Positions 16,912-26,047 of a DNA stretch of 64,000 nt are shown here, in pieces. How positions within the stretch are numbered: position 1 is the stretch's first letter; each line of letters opens with the position of its first letter. This stretch comes from Bradyrhizobium sp. 199 (lineage in GTDB: Bacteria > Pseudomonadota > Alphaproteobacteria > Rhizobiales > Xanthobacteraceae). Location: positions 1,488,001-1,552,000 of the forward strand of contig NZ_JADPJI010000005.1 of the NCBI RefSeq assembly GCF_023073355.1, in the 5' to 3' direction. A program made the translations under genes and the position numbers. A model generated the notes under the pieces. It saw only the letters and a program-made list of their open reading frames with translations, had not been told where the DNA came from and ran no database searches.

Positions 16912-19053
16912 GACTTCCGCGGAAGTGGTAGCTCGCGGCATTCGCATGACTTGCTCAAGGGCGTGCCGGTGCTTGAGCACGGCAAGGGTTTCGCGTGCAC
17001 TGAGGTTGCTGACGACTTCCTCGAAATCGTCGCTCTGCTCAATCTTGGCACGGGCGATCGCGAGGTCCATGTCGATCCGGCTCGATTTGCGAGGCGGCGT
17101 TTCGAGGGACTGGATGTGCGGTCCCAGCAACGCGCGGTTCTGCCTAAGTTCGGTCAGAGCCCCGTGTGCCTCGATCCGATCCAGGCTGGCAAGCTCTCTC
17201 GCCCTCTCCAGCAGTGCCGGCGCGCGATTGTCCTCCGGAGTCGCAAACAGGTGCGCCATTCGCGGTGCTGTCGATGTGACGATACCGATCGGAATGGCAC
17301 AAACCAGGCCGATGATCACCGGCGACATCCAGAGCAGCAGCGGAAGCGACACGGCGTAGGCGCTTGCCGCCATTGCCAGACCGCACAGGGTCGGCAGCGT
17401 GAATTTGCGATAGACTTCATCGCGCGTGATCTTGCCATCGCTTCTCCGTTGCACTTGCCAGCCCGCGTCACGCCCCAGCAGGATCTCCGCCACGGCGGTG
17501 GATTGAAAGATCATCATGGATGGGGCGATCAGGGCGGCAAGCAGGCTCTCGGCGACCACCGCCAGGAGCACGCGAAATCCGCCACCGAAGGCCTGCCGTT
17601 CCGTGCGCCTGGTGAGCAGAACGACGTAGGCTAGCAATTTGGGCACGATGAGGAGGCCCATTGTCGCGGCGAAGACCCAGGCGGCAAGCACGGGATCCTG
17701 TGCGGGCCAGGTAGGAAACAACGAAAAGCCCTTGGGAAAGTACTCCGGCTTGACGAAATAGGCCTGCAAGGAGATCAGGATTCCGAGCAGTAGAAACAGC
17801 AGCCATAGCGGGGCGGTCAGGTAAGAGCCGATCCCGGTCAACAGGTGAAGCCTGGAGACCCAATGCAGGCCCCGGGCCGGCAGAACGGCAAGATGCTGGA
17901 GGTTGCCCTGACACCAGCGACGGTCTCGCGCCGCGAAGTCCAGAAGCGACGGTGGCACCTCTTCGAAACTCCCGCCGAGATCCGGGGCCATGAAAATCCC
18001 CCACCCCGCCCGTCGCATCAGTGCGGCTTCCACAAAATCGTGGCTGAGGATGTGCCCGCCGAAAGGCTTCCTCCCGCGCAATTCGGGCAAGCCCGCCTCT
18101 TGCGCAAAAGCCTGCACCCGGATGATTGCATTATGTCCCCAGTAGTTGCCCTCGGAGGCGTGCCACCAGGCGTTCCCGGCCGCAATCAGAGGACCGTACA
18201 GACGACCCGAGAACTGCTGAAGCCGGCTAATCAGGGTCCGCGCATTGACGACGATCGGAAGCGTTTGAATCAGCGCGGCTTGCGGATTTGCTTCCATCGC
18301 CCCCGCCAGCCGAACGATGGTCTCCCCGCTCATCAGACTATCCGCGTCAAGGATGATCATGTAGTCGTAGGCGCCCCCGAACCGCCTCACCCATTCGGCG
18401 ATGTTGCCGGATTTTCGGGCGGTGTTGTCGGATCGGTGACGGTAGTAGAGATGGCCGGGACCGCAGTTGCGCTGCAGTTGCAGAAACGCAAGCTCCTCGG
18501 CAATCCAGATGTCCGGGTCTGTCGTGTCGCTGAGCAGAAACCAATCGAACAACGAGGCCTGTCCGGTGTCGCCGACCGACTCGTACATGGCGCGGAGTCG
18601 CGCCATGAGATGGTGCTGATCCTCGTTATAGGTCGGCAACAGCATGGCTGTTCGGCCGGAGAGCGCTGGCAGTGGACCGTCGCTGTCAATGGGAAGCACA
18701 TCCGGTCGGCCCCGTAGGAGCACAAAAAAACCCGCTACTGAAGACACGAACGAAAACGCGATCCAGGCGAGCAGCACGAGAAACAGCCCAAACACCGTGC
18801 CTTCGAGGACTGTGACGCCACCAACCTTGAGAACATCGTACATCTCAAAGGCGCCCGCAGCGGTAATCGCGACCGTTCCGCCGAGAATGAACAGGCGCCG
18901 CGCCGCAACGGCAGGGGTGGTCCGCAGTCGCGCCGGATCGGCACGATTGGTCCCGTCCAATCGGCAAGGCTGCATCGGGAGAGGCGTTTCATCGGGAAGA
19001 TAGCGAACGCCAAGGTCAGGCGAGAGCGCAGGCGACGTCGTCAGGGCGCCCAT
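16909..19053 (-). CDS. opgH: Glucans biosynthesis glucosyltransferase H
   Basis: An inner-membrane family 2 glycosyltransferase that polymerises UDP-glucose into osmoregulated periplasmic glucans. 714 aa from ATG 19053, which lies inside the end of opgG (13-base overlap); an upstream extension to 19137 is less likely. Two N-terminal membrane helices are followed by the cytosolic GT domain (MLLPTYNED, ILDADSLMSG, GHILSHDFVEAALMRR, RRWCQGN as the QxxRW-type motif). Several C-terminal helices come next (LHLLTGIGSYLTAPLWLLFLLLG and others; only landmarks quoted). The Opg order and overlap are as expected for the family. The stop codon is supplied by the adjacent palindromic repeat. Confidence 0.93.
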   Translation of the reverse strand: MGALTTSPALSPDLGVRYLPDETPLPMQPCRLDGTNRADPARLRTTPAVAARRLFILGGTVAITAAGAFEMYDVLKVGGVTVLEGTVFGLFLVLLAWIAFSFVSSVAGFFVLLRGRPDVLPIDSDGPLPALSGRTAMLLPTYNEDQHHLMARLRAMYESVGDTGQASLFDWFLLSDTTDPDIWIAEELAFLQLQRNCGPGHLYYRHRSDNTARKSGNIAEWVRRFGGAYDYMIILDADSLMSGETIVRLAGAMEANPQAALIQTLPIVVNARTLISRLQQFSGRLYGPLIAAGNAWWHASEGNYWGHNAIIRVQAFAQEAGLPELRGRKPFGGHILSHDFVEAALMRRAGWGIFMAPDLGGSFEEVPPSLLDFAARDRRWCQGNLQHLAVLPARGLHWVSRLHLLTGIGSYLTAPLWLLFLLLGILISLQAYFVKPEYFPKGFSLFPTWPAQDPVLAAWVFAATMGLLIVPKLLAYVVLLTRRTERQAFGGGFRVLLAVVAESLLAALIAPSMMIFQSTAVAEILLGRDAGWQVQRRSDGKITRDEVYRKFTLPTLCGLAMAASAYAVSLPLLLWMSPVIIGLVCAIPIGIVTSTAPRMAHLFATPEDNRAPALLERARELASLDRIEAHGALTELRQNRALLGPHIQSLETPPRKSSRIDMDLAIARAKIEQSDDFEEVVSNLSARETLAVLKHRHALEQVMRMPRATTSAEV

Positions 19054-20549
19054 CGGTAAACCCAGACTTCGGATATGGGTTGATCGCCCTGCATCAATAC
19101 CGCCCTCAACTCGATCGGTGCATCCTTCACGGCGCATTGGAAACTCAGGCGCCAGCCGCCGGTTTCCGGGTTTGGCTGTGTGACGACGTTCTTGATCTCG
19201 GATTTGTCAGCCCTGACGGCACCCCTCACCTGGTCAGGATTGACCTGCTTCAGCGTGTCGCCGGCGAGTTCGAGTACGAACAATTTGCTGTCGTCGCCGC
19301 GCGCGCCAACGCCTGTGCGGGTGAACCGGGCCAGGGAATTGGGCTTCGGCGCGTCCGGACCCCAGTGCAGACGATAGGTGTAGTTGTTTTCGCTCTTGGC
19401 CTGGAGAGCCGTTTTCGGGCGCCAGAACGCCGCGATGTTGTCGTGAACTTCCTCCTTGGTCGGGATTTCAAACAGGACCACACTGCCCTCCCCCCAATCT
19501 CCGATCGGTTCGACCCAGAGGCTCGGGCGACGTTCAAAGCGCGATTCGATATCCTCGTAGGCAAAGAAGTTTCTCTCCCGCTGCATCAGGCCGAAGCCGC
19601 GAGGATTGAGGTCATTGAATGTGCTGGCCTGCAGATCGCGTGGATTGTTCAGAGGACGCCAGAGTTGCTCGCCCTTTCCGTTGAACACGGCAAGCCCATC
19701 GGAGTCGTGCACCGCAGGGCGGAAGTCGTCGACATCCTGTCGGTCGTTCGGACCGAAAAAGAACATGCTCGTCATGGGCGCCAGACCGGCATGCTGCAGG
19801 TCGACCCGCGGATAGAGCGACATTTCCACATCGAAGACCGTCGGTGCGCCCGGCCTGATCGTGAAGCGGTAGCTTGCCGCGGCGCTCTTGCTGTCGAGCA
19901 GTGCGTGTACCACGACGGATGTGGCACCCGGCGCGGGCTTCTCCAGCCAAAAGGCCTTGAAGACGGGAAATTCCTCTCCCTTGCTCTCGCCGGTATCGAT
20001 CGACAGGCCGCGCGCGGACAGGCCGTAGCTCTCGCCTTTGGCAACGGCACGGAAGTAGCTGGCACCGAGAAAGGCGCAAACCTCGTCGTAATAATCGGCC
20101 CGATTGATCGGGGCGTGAATGCGAAAGCCCGCAAATCCGAGATCGGCGTCCGGTATCTGGCCGATATTGTCGCCGAATGCAAAATCGTCGCGCCGGTACC
20201 GGATCGGTACGGCTCGTCCGCCGGAGACCTCGTAGATGTCGACCCTGCTTTTATAGAAAAAGCCGCGGTGGAAAAACTGGACCTCGAAGGGCAGCTTCTC
20301 GCTGCGCCAAAGCCCGCGCTCCGGCAGAAAGCGGATTGAGCGGTACTGATCGTATGTGAGATCCTTAAGCGCGTCCGGGACCTTTTCCTCTGGTGGCGCA
20401 AAGGGCTTGCTCGCCAAATTGCGGGCAAGCTCGCGGACATAAGAGGGACCAAACGGCACCTCCGCGGCGTGCGCCGCAGAGACTGCGCCAGGTAGGAATG
20501 TCGCCAACGGCGCCAATGCCGAGGCTTCCAGGAATTGTCGGCGATTCAA
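19041..20549 (-). CDS. opgG: Periplasmic glucan biosynthesis protein OpgG/OpgD family
   Basis: A periplasmic partner of OpgH in making the glucan backbone. The open frame extends to 20735 without a convincing start. The only sensible start next to the export signal is TTG 20549, giving LNRRQFLEASALAPLATFL, a twin-arginine signal ending near AAHA, and a 502-aa protein of normal size. The upstream stretch is Arg-rich and looks non-coding. The MdoG-type beta-sandwich landmarks include YDQYRSIRF, FFHRGFFYKS, EVCAFLGASYFRA and FAYEDIESRFERRPSLWVEP. A Tat signal is typical of OpgD rather than OpgG, so the symbol is tentative. Confidence 0.85.
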   Translation of the reverse strand: MNRRQFLEASALAPLATFLPGAVSAAHAAEVPFGPSYVRELARNLASKPFAPPEEKVPDALKDLTYDQYRSIRFLPERGLWRSEKLPFEVQFFHRGFFYKSRVDIYEVSGGRAVPIRYRRDDFAFGDNIGQIPDADLGFAGFRIHAPINRADYYDEVCAFLGASYFRAVAKGESYGLSARGLSIDTGESKGEEFPVFKAFWLEKPAPGATSVVVHALLDSKSAAASYRFTIRPGAPTVFDVEMSLYPRVDLQHAGLAPMTSMFFFGPNDRQDVDDFRPAVHDSDGLAVFNGKGEQLWRPLNNPRDLQASTFNDLNPRGFGLMQRERNFFAYEDIESRFERRPSLWVEPIGDWGEGSVVLFEIPTKEEVHDNIAAFWRPKTALQAKSENNYTYRLHWGPDAPKPNSLARFTRTGVGARGDDSKLFVLELAGDTLKQVNPDQVRGAVRADKSEIKNVVTQPNPETGGWRLSFQCAVKDAPIELRAVLMQGDQPISEVWVYRWAP

Positions 20550-20779
20550 GTGTTCTACCCGTTCGGTTCCAACCGCAATGCAACCCCCTCGTCGCGACCG
20601 AGTTCCATGGGCGTTGCCGAATCCGAGCACTGCGCGCCGACGACCTCGTCGATGCGGACTGGGCCATGTCGCGCCGCTCTGGCCTTGGTTGCGTCTGGAG
20701 GACAAGCTGCAATTTCCGATTGCGCATTCTGCCATGGCTGCGCAACGCTGTAGGCCTCAAAGGTAGCTGGATGACCGCG

Positions 20780-21595
20780 TTAGCGCAGCGGTAGCAGCTC
20801 CAACTGGCTCTGCGCCTTCTTGACGACCGCGGCGAACCAGCTCTGGCTTGGCGCTTCCTTGGCGAAGCACTTTGTGTAGGCCTCCATCGCCCGGTTTTCG
20901 CGGGCCATGGCATCCTGCGGAATCTTCCTGGCCATCATCTGCGTCCAGACTTTTTCGCAGGCCGGGATCTCGGCGGTCTTCACGGCGTCGCTTGCAGCGA
21001 TGAAGAAGACCTTCTCGCCCCGGGCCGCGACGACGTCGATTTCATGTGGCGGCCCCTTCAGGCCGCCATTGCCGCGCACGCCGAGCACGGCGGCCGCGGC
21101 ACTCGTGCCCGCTGGCTTGGCGATCGGCAGCTCCGCATAGATGGCAAAGGCGGCGTCTTGAATCGCATTGTAGTAGAAGCGGTCCGACTTGAGCGCCGCG
21201 CCGATGTCCCGCGGCATGTGGTCCTCGTGATGCTCGCGCAGCCAGTGCTTGAGCAGCCTCATCGTGGTCACCACGGCTTGGGTCTTGTCGCCTTCCGACG
21301 CGAAACTGAGCCCGTCGAGATGGCCGAAGCCGATGTCACTCCGAAAGAGCGTATCGACGTTCGACTTGGCCTCTGCGGGCAGCCCCTTGATCGCAACCGA
21401 TCCCACCACGCCGCGCAGCACGCCCGCCAGCTCCTTGAGGGCGGCCTCGTGCTGCTTGTAGATCTCCTCGCTCTCCTTGGCTTTGGAGAATCTCTCGATG
21501 TACCGATCCCGCAGGTCGAGATAGACCTGCTCGGGTGTCGCCGCATGGACGGGCGCCGCAACGACGAGCAGGCAGAGCAGGACTAGCAATCTCAT
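20780..21595 (-). CDS. Exported protein of unknown function
   Basis: A 271-residue protein from ATG 21595, which begins a clear Sec signal (MRLLVLLCLLVVAAPVHA); the frame is open to 21703. After the signal the protein is mainly helical by composition and mostly charged/alanine-rich, with a GVVGSVAIKGLP segment and two Cys near the C-terminus (EIPACEKVW and AYTKCFAKE) that could form a disulphide. I do not recognise a domain. It sits between opgG and the 21723 gene on the same strand, 230 bases upstream of opgG, so a role near the envelope is possible but unproven. Confidence 0.8.
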   Translation of the reverse strand: MRLLVLLCLLVVAAPVHAATPEQVYLDLRDRYIERFSKAKESEEIYKQHEAALKELAGVLRGVVGSVAIKGLPAEAKSNVDTLFRSDIGFGHLDGLSFASEGDKTQAVVTTMRLLKHWLREHHEDHMPRDIGAALKSDRFYYNAIQDAAFAIYAELPIAKPAGTSAAAAVLGVRGNGGLKGPPHEIDVVAARGEKVFFIAASDAVKTAEIPACEKVWTQMMARKIPQDAMARENRAMEAYTKCFAKEAPSQSWFAAVVKKAQSQLELLPLR

Positions 21596-21722
21596 TCGAT
21601 GTCCGCGGAGTGGGGAGCGATCTCCAGTTTTGTGCCCTCTCCTTGCGGCAGGTTCATCGGCCCGCATAGGTTTGCGCCGCTTGGCCGGTAAAGCCATGCT
21701 CACTTTAGCGCGAATTTGCCCG

Positions 21723-22379
21723 TCAAACGAAGTCCGCGATGCGGGCGTCGAGCGCGAACATGGTCTGATAAATCTCCGGCTCGCCGGCGTAGTTCATGAT
21801 GTCGGGTGCAATCTCAGTCGCCTTGTGAAGGGCGGCCTGCAAAGACGTCACGTCCAGCGCTTCGATCAGCAGAAGCCCTACGAAAAAACCTTCGTTCTTG
21901 CGGATGCCCTTCTCCGCCGTTGGGACCGAGGTCCGCGCCTGATCGGTCGCGCCGATTTGCACGGCGGCGACCCCGTCGCAAGCGACGAGCGCCCGGGCCA
22001 TTGCTTGCGGATCTCCAGGCAGCTTCTCGATCCGCAGGGCCATGACCGTTGCCCCCTCGCCCCGCCCCGCACGCGCGACCATGACGCCCCCGCCCCGGAT
22101 GAAATTGCCGAGCTTTGGCATGGTCCGCCGCGACCACGGCGTTGGCGCGTTGAGGCGCGCCAGATAGGCCTCGCCATCGAGAACCTCGGGCGTTTCCAGC
22201 TCGTACAGGATGAAGAAGCGGTTGATGTCGGCCCTTACGGCGCGCAACACACGCGCAGCCAGAAAGCCCCTGGTCGTCACGCGCTCGGTGGTGTGCTCGC
22301 GCGTCAGCCAGTGCCGGTAATCAGTTAGATCCTGCGCCTCGACGTCGCTCCAAATGGCGAGAAATCCCGCTCCGCGCAT
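21723..22379 (-). CDS. Protein of unknown function, possibly DUF4286/EthD-like
   Basis: A 218-residue soluble protein starting MRGAGFLAIWSDV with no signal peptide. It looks like two copies of a ferredoxin-like half: YRHWLTREHTTERV...GFLAARVLRA...RFFILYELE in the first half, and GFFVGLLLIEALD...YQTMFALD in the second. This resembles dimeric alpha/beta-barrel proteins (DUF4286/EthD type). The start lies 15 bases after the aroQ stop on the same strand, so it is probably co-transcribed with aroQ and may serve the same pathway. The assignment to DUF4286 is from memory of similar proteins. Confidence 0.75.
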   Translation of the reverse strand: MRGAGFLAIWSDVEAQDLTDYRHWLTREHTTERVTTRGFLAARVLRAVRADINRFFILYELETPEVLDGEAYLARLNAPTPWSRRTMPKLGNFIRGGGVMVARAGRGEGATVMALRIEKLPGDPQAMARALVACDGVAAVQIGATDQARTSVPTAEKGIRKNEGFFVGLLLIEALDVTSLQAALHKATEIAPDIMNYAGEPEIYQTMFALDARIADFV

Positions 22380-22394
22380 TCCGCTCTCCCCTGC

Positions 22395-22889
22395 TCAGGT
22401 CTTACCGACGGCCGCCAGCCCGTGGAGAGCGGCCGGGATCGTGTCGGGCAACTGTCCGATCCGCTGGACAGCTGCCAGCATCGCGGCGAGATAGCCGTAG
22501 GGGCCCAGGCCGCAAATGACCGCCGTGCAAGCGCTCGAGGTAATCGAATGGCGGTGAAGCTCGTCGCGCGTATGGATGTTGGAGATATGCACCTCGATCT
22601 TCGGCCCTTCGAAGATCTTCAGCGCATCGATCAGCGCGATCGAGGTGAAGGAATAGGCCGCGGGGTTCATGATGATCGCATCCGCTTTGCCATGAGCGGA
22701 CTGGACGAGATTGACGAGCTCGCCTTCCATGTTGGACTGGTGGAATGAGATCGAGACACCAAGCTGATCGGCCAAGGCCTGACAGCTGGCTTCGATCTCC
22801 TTCAGCGTCGTCGAGCCGTAGATGTGGGGCTCCCGGATGCCGAGAAAGTTGAGATTGGGTCCATTGAGGATCATGATCCGCGCGGTCAT
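22395..22889 (-). CDS. aroQ: Type II 3-dehydroquinate dehydratase
   Basis: It converts 3-dehydroquinate to 3-dehydroshikimate, in aromatic biosynthesis or in quinate degradation. 164 aa from ATG 22889; the longer frame starts inside a repeat and is not real. Landmarks are the NGPNLNFLGIREPHIYG N-terminus with the catalytic Tyr and Arg region, the HQSNMEGELV segment, NPAAYSFTSIAL, and EVHISNIHTRDELHRHS with the catalytic His. The first motif has NFLG instead of the more usual NLLG. Its place after a TRAP transporter and before an unknown gene suggests a catabolic rather than a core copy, but this is inference. Confidence 0.92.
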   Translation of the reverse strand: MTARIMILNGPNLNFLGIREPHIYGSTTLKEIEASCQALADQLGVSISFHQSNMEGELVNLVQSAHGKADAIIMNPAAYSFTSIALIDALKIFEGPKIEVHISNIHTRDELHRHSITSSACTAVICGLGPYGYLAAMLAAVQRIGQLPDTIPAALHGLAAVGKT

Positions 22890-22923
22890 TTTTTCTCTCT
22901 TTTCCTTGCCAACGCTACGCGAC

Positions 22924-23013
22924 CAAAGCGCGACGAAATCATCGCGCTTCAGGTGATTGTTTGAGCATGATCTTTTCGGAAAACCGCTGCACACTTTTCC
23001 GGATCATGCTCTA
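22924..23013. repeat. RIME-like double-palindrome repeat, copy 2
   Basis: A second copy of the element at 16809-16911, about 90 bases. The first palindrome is shortened (AAAGCGCGA...TCGCGCTT), while the second is intact: GAGCATGATC and GATCATGCTC flank TTTTCGGAAAACCG and CACTTTTCC. Its last bases (CTA at 23011-23013) are the TAG stop of the TRAP large permease. It lies between that gene and aroQ, both on the minus strand. Confidence 0.85.
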
Positions 23014-24291
23014 GCCGCCAAACCACTTGGCCGGGATTGTCACCAGTCCAGGGAACAGCACCATCGCGAACAGCACGACGAGCTGCGCGATCATGAACGG
23101 CCATACGCCCTTGACGATCTCCTCCATGCTGATCCTGGAGACACCGCAGACGACATTCAGCACGACGCCGACCGGCGGGGTGATGAGACCAATGGCGTTG
23201 TTGATGATGAAGAGGACGCCGAAATAGACCGGGTCGATGCCGGCGGCCTTGACGATAGGCATCAATATCGGCGTGAGGATGAGGATCGTTGGCGTCATGT
23301 CGAGGGCCGTTCCCACGATCACCACCACGGCCATGATCGCAAACATCAGAAGCGTGTTGTTGCCCATGAACGGCTTCAGGAGCTGAACGATCTGGGCCGA
23401 GATCTCCGACACCGTGATGAGCCAGGACGACACGAGAGCTGCCGCAATCAGAAACATCACGATGCTCGTCGTCACTGCGGAGGAGACGAACACGTCGTAG
23501 AGCTGGGACAGCTTCAACTCGCGATAGATGCAGGTTGCGACGAATAGCGAATAGACGGCGACCACCACCGCGGCTTCCGTAGGCGTAAAGATTCCGAAAC
23601 GCAGGCCGACGACGATGATGACGGGCAGCATCAGCGCCCAGAAGCCATCGAGGACGGCCGTCACGATCTCGGACAACGAGGCCCGTGACGGCGGCGTCAG
23701 GTCCTCCCGCCGCACCACCCACGCCCAGGCGATGCACAGCCCGGCCCCGAGCAGTAGCCCGGGCACGATGCCGGCCAGAAACAGCTTGGAAATCGAGACG
23801 CCGGCGGCGACGCCGAAGATAACGAAGCCGATACTGGGCGGAATCACGGGGGCGATAATGCCGCCGGCCGCCACCAGGCCCGCTGCATAGGATTTCTTGT
23901 GCCCCGCCGCCACCATCATCGGCACCAGCAGTGCCGCCAGCGCCGCGGCGTCGGCCGCGGCCGAGCCCGACAGCGAGGCGAGAATGCACGACGCCAGGAT
24001 GGTGACGTAGCCGAGGCCACCGCGAAAATGCCCGACGGCGACCAGTGCGACGTTGACGATGCGCTTAGCCAAGCCACCCTTGTTCATGACCTCACCGGCG
24101 AGCATGAAGAACGGTATCGCCATCAGAGGAAAACTGTCTGCGCCATTGATGACGTTCTGCGCCACGATCTGGGCGTCGAACATGTCGATCGTGCTCATCA
24201 GGGCGACGCCGCAGACGATCAGCGCAAACGCGATCGGCATGCCGAGCGCCATGGCGCCGAGCAGCGAAAAGGTGAAGACGGCGATCGTCAT
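23011..24291 (-). CDS. TRAP transporter large permease (DctM)
   Basis: The 426-residue large permease of the third TRAP system. Landmarks are GADSFPLMAIPFFMLAGEVMNKGG (landmark only), ILASLSGSAAADAAALAALLVP, GGIIAPVIPPSIGFVIFG and AIGLITPPVGVVLNV. Conserved Pro and Ser/Gly motifs in both halves fit the family. The gene ends exactly on the palindromic repeat that provides its TAG stop. It follows the small permease by 61 bases. Confidence 0.93.
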   Translation of the reverse strand: MTIAVFTFSLLGAMALGMPIAFALIVCGVALMSTIDMFDAQIVAQNVINGADSFPLMAIPFFMLAGEVMNKGGLAKRIVNVALVAVGHFRGGLGYVTILASCILASLSGSAAADAAALAALLVPMMVAAGHKKSYAAGLVAAGGIIAPVIPPSIGFVIFGVAAGVSISKLFLAGIVPGLLLGAGLCIAWAWVVRREDLTPPSRASLSEIVTAVLDGFWALMLPVIIVVGLRFGIFTPTEAAVVVAVYSLFVATCIYRELKLSQLYDVFVSSAVTTSIVMFLIAAALVSSWLITVSEISAQIVQLLKPFMGNNTLLMFAIMAVVVIVGTALDMTPTILILTPILMPIVKAAGIDPVYFGVLFIINNAIGLITPPVGVVLNVVCGVSRISMEEIVKGVWPFMIAQLVVLFAMVLFPGLVTIPAKWFGG

Positions 24292-24352
24292 GGCGTGGTC
24301 CCGCTGGTCTGCAGGATGTGAGCGCCGGCCGGCAAGGTTCCGTTCGACAACA

Positions 24353-24862
24353 TCAGTGCTCTTCCGATTCCTTGACTGCCACCATGTCGGCTTCGCTGGC
24401 CTGTCCGCTGAGCACGCGGAAGAGGTCGTAGAGAAGGATCACGCCGGCGGACACGCCGAAGATCACACCGACGCCATAGAAAATCCCAAGCGACAGGCCG
24501 GTGGCCGGCGCCCGGTCGTCGATGTTGATGATGGTCTGGCGCCAGCTACCCGAGAGCAGAAGCCAGTCGGCAAACAGCATCAGGCAATAGTTGATGACGA
24601 AGCAGATGCGCTTGCCGTAAGCCGGCAGCACCCGGACCAGACTATCGACGCCGAGATGCGCGTGTTCACGCATCGCGACGATGGCGCCGAGGAAGGTCAA
24701 CCAGACCAGCAGCCATCGCGATAGTTCCTCGGAGATCGCAATGCCGGAGTTGAAGCCGTAGCGCAGAACGACGTTGCCGAACACCAGCACCACCATGACT
24801 GCAAGACACGCGGCAATCACGGCCTTCAGGAACGTGCAATAGAGGTCGATAGCTCGCGCCAT
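24353..24862 (-). CDS. TRAP transporter small permease (DctQ)
   Basis: 169 aa with four hydrophobic segments and the DctQ signature around ISEELSRWLLVWLTFLGAIVAMREHAHLG (first part quoted as landmark), then FVINYCLMLFADWLLLSG. A short charged C-terminal tail (QASEADMVAVKESEEH) faces the cytoplasm. It lies between the binding-protein gene (76 bases upstream) and the large permease on the same strand. Confidence 0.92.
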   Translation of the reverse strand: MARAIDLYCTFLKAVIAACLAVMVVLVFGNVVLRYGFNSGIAISEELSRWLLVWLTFLGAIVAMREHAHLGVDSLVRVLPAYGKRICFVINYCLMLFADWLLLSGSWRQTIINIDDRAPATGLSLGIFYGVGVIFGVSAGVILLYDLFRVLSGQASEADMVAVKESEEH

Positions 24863-24938
24863 GGGTAACGTCCGGGCAAATCAAAGGGGCGGAGCCGCCC
24901 AGCCGACGGCTCCACCGCCTGCGTGACGAAGAAGGCCG

Positions 24939-25958
24939 CTACTTCACGTCCTTGCGGATGCGCTCGACTTCTTCGTTGAAGAGCTTCACCGTCTCGGTAC
25001 GAAGGTTGGCCGAGATCTTTTCGACCACGGGCTGAACCGCCTTCCGCATACGGTCGGTCTCTTCCGGAGCGATCGCATTGTACTGCATGCCCTTGGCCTG
25101 CAGCTCCGCCAAGGCCTTTTCCGTCTGAAGGCGCGTCTGCTCCTTCTGATAACCGCGACTTTCTTCATAAGCCTCGCGCATCAGGCGTTGCTCTGTCGGC
25201 GACAGCTTGTCCCAGAATGCCTTGCTCACCAGGATGATGTTCAGGGTGAAGGTGTGATTTGTGGCGGAAACGAATTTCTGCACTTCGTAGAATTTGTTCG
25301 AGAGGATGACCGTGTAGGGATTCTCCTGGCCATCGACGGTGCGTGTCTCCAACGCTGAATACAGCTCACCGAAAGCCATCGGGACCGGGTTGGCTTTAAA
25401 GGCGCTGAAGCTTTCGAGATAAACCGGATTCGGAATGACGCGAAGCTTGAGCCCGCTGAAGTCCTCGAGCTTGGTGATGGGGCGGGTGCTGTTGGTGACG
25501 TTGCGGAAGCCAAGGCCCCAATAACCCAGCCCGGTCAGCCCCTTCGCCGGCAGCGTGTCGAGCATCGCCTTGCCGAATTTGCCGGTGCCGAGAGCATCGG
25601 CCTGCTCCGTCGAGTTGAACAGGAACGGAAAATCGATGAGGCCGAACTCTGGAATGACGGTCGCGAGCGAGGTCGTCGAGGCCGACAGCATCTCCTGGGT
25701 GCCGCCGCGCAGTGCGGATTGCTGCTGCAATTCGTTGCCGAGCTGCGAGGCCGCGAACTCGCGGACCTTCATCTTGCCTCCGCTCTTGGCGAGCAGGATC
25801 TCGGCAAACTTCTGCACGCCCTGGCTCACGGGGTGATCGGTATTGTTCAGGTGGCCCCACCTGATCGTGCGCTCCTGAACATCGTCGGCAGCAGATGCAC
25901 CGACCGTCAGCGCCACGCAGATCGCCGTCGCAGACAGCGCCCGTACCAACAAGCTCAT
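24939..25958 (-). CDS. TRAP transporter substrate-binding protein (DctP)
   Basis: 339 aa with a Sec signal (MSLLVRALSATAICVALTVGASA) and a good Shine-Dalgarno (GGGAGGAAG) before the ATG at 25958. DctP landmarks: RWGHLNNTDHPVSQG at the mature N-terminus, GLKLRVIPNPVYLESF with the ligand-binding Arg, and ELYSALETRTVDGQENPY. This pattern resembles the classical DctP group that binds carboxylates. It is the first gene of the minus-strand operon dctP-dctQ-dctM-(aroQ) and is divergent from the GntR regulator, which likely controls it. Confidence 0.93.
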   Translation of the reverse strand: MSLLVRALSATAICVALTVGASAADDVQERTIRWGHLNNTDHPVSQGVQKFAEILLAKSGGKMKVREFAASQLGNELQQQSALRGGTQEMLSASTTSLATVIPEFGLIDFPFLFNSTEQADALGTGKFGKAMLDTLPAKGLTGLGYWGLGFRNVTNSTRPITKLEDFSGLKLRVIPNPVYLESFSAFKANPVPMAFGELYSALETRTVDGQENPYTVILSNKFYEVQKFVSATNHTFTLNIILVSKAFWDKLSPTEQRLMREAYEESRGYQKEQTRLQTEKALAELQAKGMQYNAIAPEETDRMRKAVQPVVEKISANLRTETVKLFNEEVERIRKDVK

Positions 25959-26047
25959 CGCTTCCTCCCTATGCGAGCGGGCACGAACCGCGGCTTAAGC
26001 CATTATCTTTCGTGCCCTCTGTCTATTTAGAGATCATAGATGAATTT

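Noticed and set aside
22890..22994. N-terminal extension of aroQ
   Set aside because: The added 35 codons lie mostly within the palindromic repeat; the ATG at 22889 gives the normal AroQ N-terminus.
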